NCBI RefSeq assembly: GCF_903645325.1
Contig: NZ_CAHJXQ010000001.1
Location: 62,001-126,000, forward strand
From: Microbacterium tenebrionis
Lineage (GTDB): Bacteria; Actinomycetota; Actinomycetes; Actinomycetales; Microbacteriaceae
Reading direction: 5' to 3'
Length of the DNA stretch: 64,000 bases
Part shown: positions 63,387 through 64,000 of the stretch, piece by piece
Layout of the letters: each line of letters starts with the position of its first letter
Numbering within the stretch: position 1 is the stretch's first letter
Translations under genes and position numbers: made by a program
Notes under the pieces: generated by a model
Seen by the model: only the letters and a program-made list of their open reading frames with translations
What the model was told of the DNA's origin: nothing
Database searches by the model: none

Positions 63387-64000
63387 CCGCCCAGCGCCTC
63401 AGCAACGACCGCTCTGGCCTCCTCCTGGACCTCAGCGAGGTGCTCGGGGCCCTTCAGGCTCTCGGCGTACAGCTTGTAGACGTCCTCGGTGCCGGACGGG
63501 CGCGCCGCGAACCAGGCGTGCTCGGTCTGCACCTTCAGGCCGCCGATCGCGGCGCCGTTGCCCGGCGCGTGTGACAGCTTCGCGGTGATCTCCTCGCCGG
63601 CGAGCGTCGTCGCCGTGACGGACTCGGGTGTGAGCTTTCCGAGCTTCGCCTTCTGCTCGGGCGTCGCCGGGGCGTCGACCCGCTGGTAGGCGGATGCCCC
63701 GAATGCCTGCTCGAGCTCGGCGTAGCGCTCAGACGGGGTCTTGCCCGTGACGGCGATGATCTCGGCCGCGAGCAAGCACAGCAGGATGCCGTCCTTGTCG
63801 GTCGACCACACGGATCCGTCGCGGCGCAGGAACGATGCGCCGGCGGACTCCTCGCCGCCGAACGCGACGGAGCCGTCGAGGAGGCCGGGCACGAACCACT
63901 TGAATCCGACCGGGACCTCGAGGAGTCTGCGCCCGAGCGACTCGGCGACGCGGTCGATGATCATGGACGACACGAGGGTTTTGCCGACCGCGGCATCCCG
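63383..64000 (-). CDS. pgm: Phosphoglucomutase (alpha-D-glucose phosphate-specific), 5' part outside window
   Basis: The frame is open from the right edge and ends at 63383, giving 205 C-terminal residues starting [12 protein letters not shown]. Visible are [15 protein letters not shown] (sugar-binding loop of domain 3), [14 protein letters not shown] and the phosphate-binding loop [12 protein letters not shown]. It interconverts glucose 1- and 6-phosphate. The internal ATG near 63973 is not the real start, since similarity runs to the edge. Confidence 0.93.
   Translation of the reverse strand, partial: RDAAVGKTLVSSMIIDRVAESLGRRLLEVPVGFKWFVPGLLDGSVAFGGEESAGASFLRRDGSVWSTDKDGILLCLLAAEIIAVTGKTPSERYAELEQAFGASAYQRVDAPATPEQKAKLGKLTPESVTATTLAGEEITAKLSHAPGNGAAIGGLKVQTEHAWFAARPSGTEDVYKLYAESLKGPEHLAEVQEEARAVVAEALGG

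Noticed and set aside
1..64000. tRNA, rRNA, riboswitch or CRISPR loci
   Set aside because: I looked for T-loop/acceptor patterns, rRNA segments, common riboswitch cores and regular spaced repeats on both strands and found none I could support by eye.

Overview
The window is high-GC actinobacterial DNA, most likely from Microbacterium or a close Microbacteriaceae relative. This rests on gene content (arabinose/fucose-type sugar operons, a methylcitrate cycle, a class-E-type LAxTG sorting signal, etfBA followed by a cytochrome b with [11 protein letters not shown] motifs) and on very frequent GGATGCC/GGCATCC words in genes on both strands. Genus assignment is inference, since no rRNA or tRNA gene is visible. 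Coding density is very high. The only gene-free stretch over 300 bases is 27014-27429.

1-8.7 kb holds a partial transaldolase and then what looks like a complete non-phosphorylative L-fucose pathway: FadR-type GntR regulator, lactonase, 2-keto-3-deoxy-fuconate dehydrogenase (SDR), 2,4-diketo-3-deoxy-fuconate hydrolase (FAH), L-fuconate dehydratase, aldo/keto-type L-fucose dehydrogenase and FucU mutarotase. An intact IS481-family element (6716-7795) sits between fucU and a convergent ketose 3-epimerase-like gene, exactly at a CCTAGT target. 8.8-12.5 kb is a three-gene sugar ABC importer (ATPase, permease, lipoprotein). A related 16-bp motif occurs at the two divergent fucose promoters and before the ABC operon. 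12.6-17.7 kb is a second, uncharacterised catabolic cluster (PTE-like hydrolase, shikimate-dehydrogenase-like enzyme, D-2-hydroxyacid dehydrogenase, FGGY kinase, cupin-type phosphoglucose isomerase). Its divergent promoter carries tandem TGTAATTACA operators that recur upstream of the epimerase-like gene.

17.7-27 kb: CGNR regulator, EamA transporter, VOC protein, a GntR-prpD-prpB-prpC propionate operon, an ABM-domain membrane protein and a thiolase. After the thiolase comes a short module with an AbiEi/DUF559-like nuclease gene bracketed by two copies of a palindromic repeat (a third copy is at 51.6 kb). 27.4-33.6 kb encodes a 2066-residue secreted, probably sortase-anchored amylase-pullulanase. 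33.8-38.2 kb is a valine-type operon (mmsA, acyl-CoA dehydrogenase, mmsB, enoyl-CoA hydratase). 38.4-42.5 kb has a MarR regulator, etfBA and a cytochrome b protein whose N-terminus contains coding copies of a CCTTCGAC-type palindromic repeat.

42.6-64 kb is ordinary housekeeping and accessory genes (GNAT, thioesterase, ddaH-rocD, MarR-MFS, alpha/beta hydrolase, orphan DNA methyltransferase, carboxylesterase, galE, glycerate kinase, partial pgm). It is marked by an unusual number of broken genes: putA (frameshift), an internally deleted MDR dehydrogenase, a BCCT transporter with an in-frame TGA at an expected Trp, a doubly deleted cutC and a lipoate ligase with a one-base G-run insertion. Either this segment is decaying or some lesions are assembly errors. 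Raw reads would decide.
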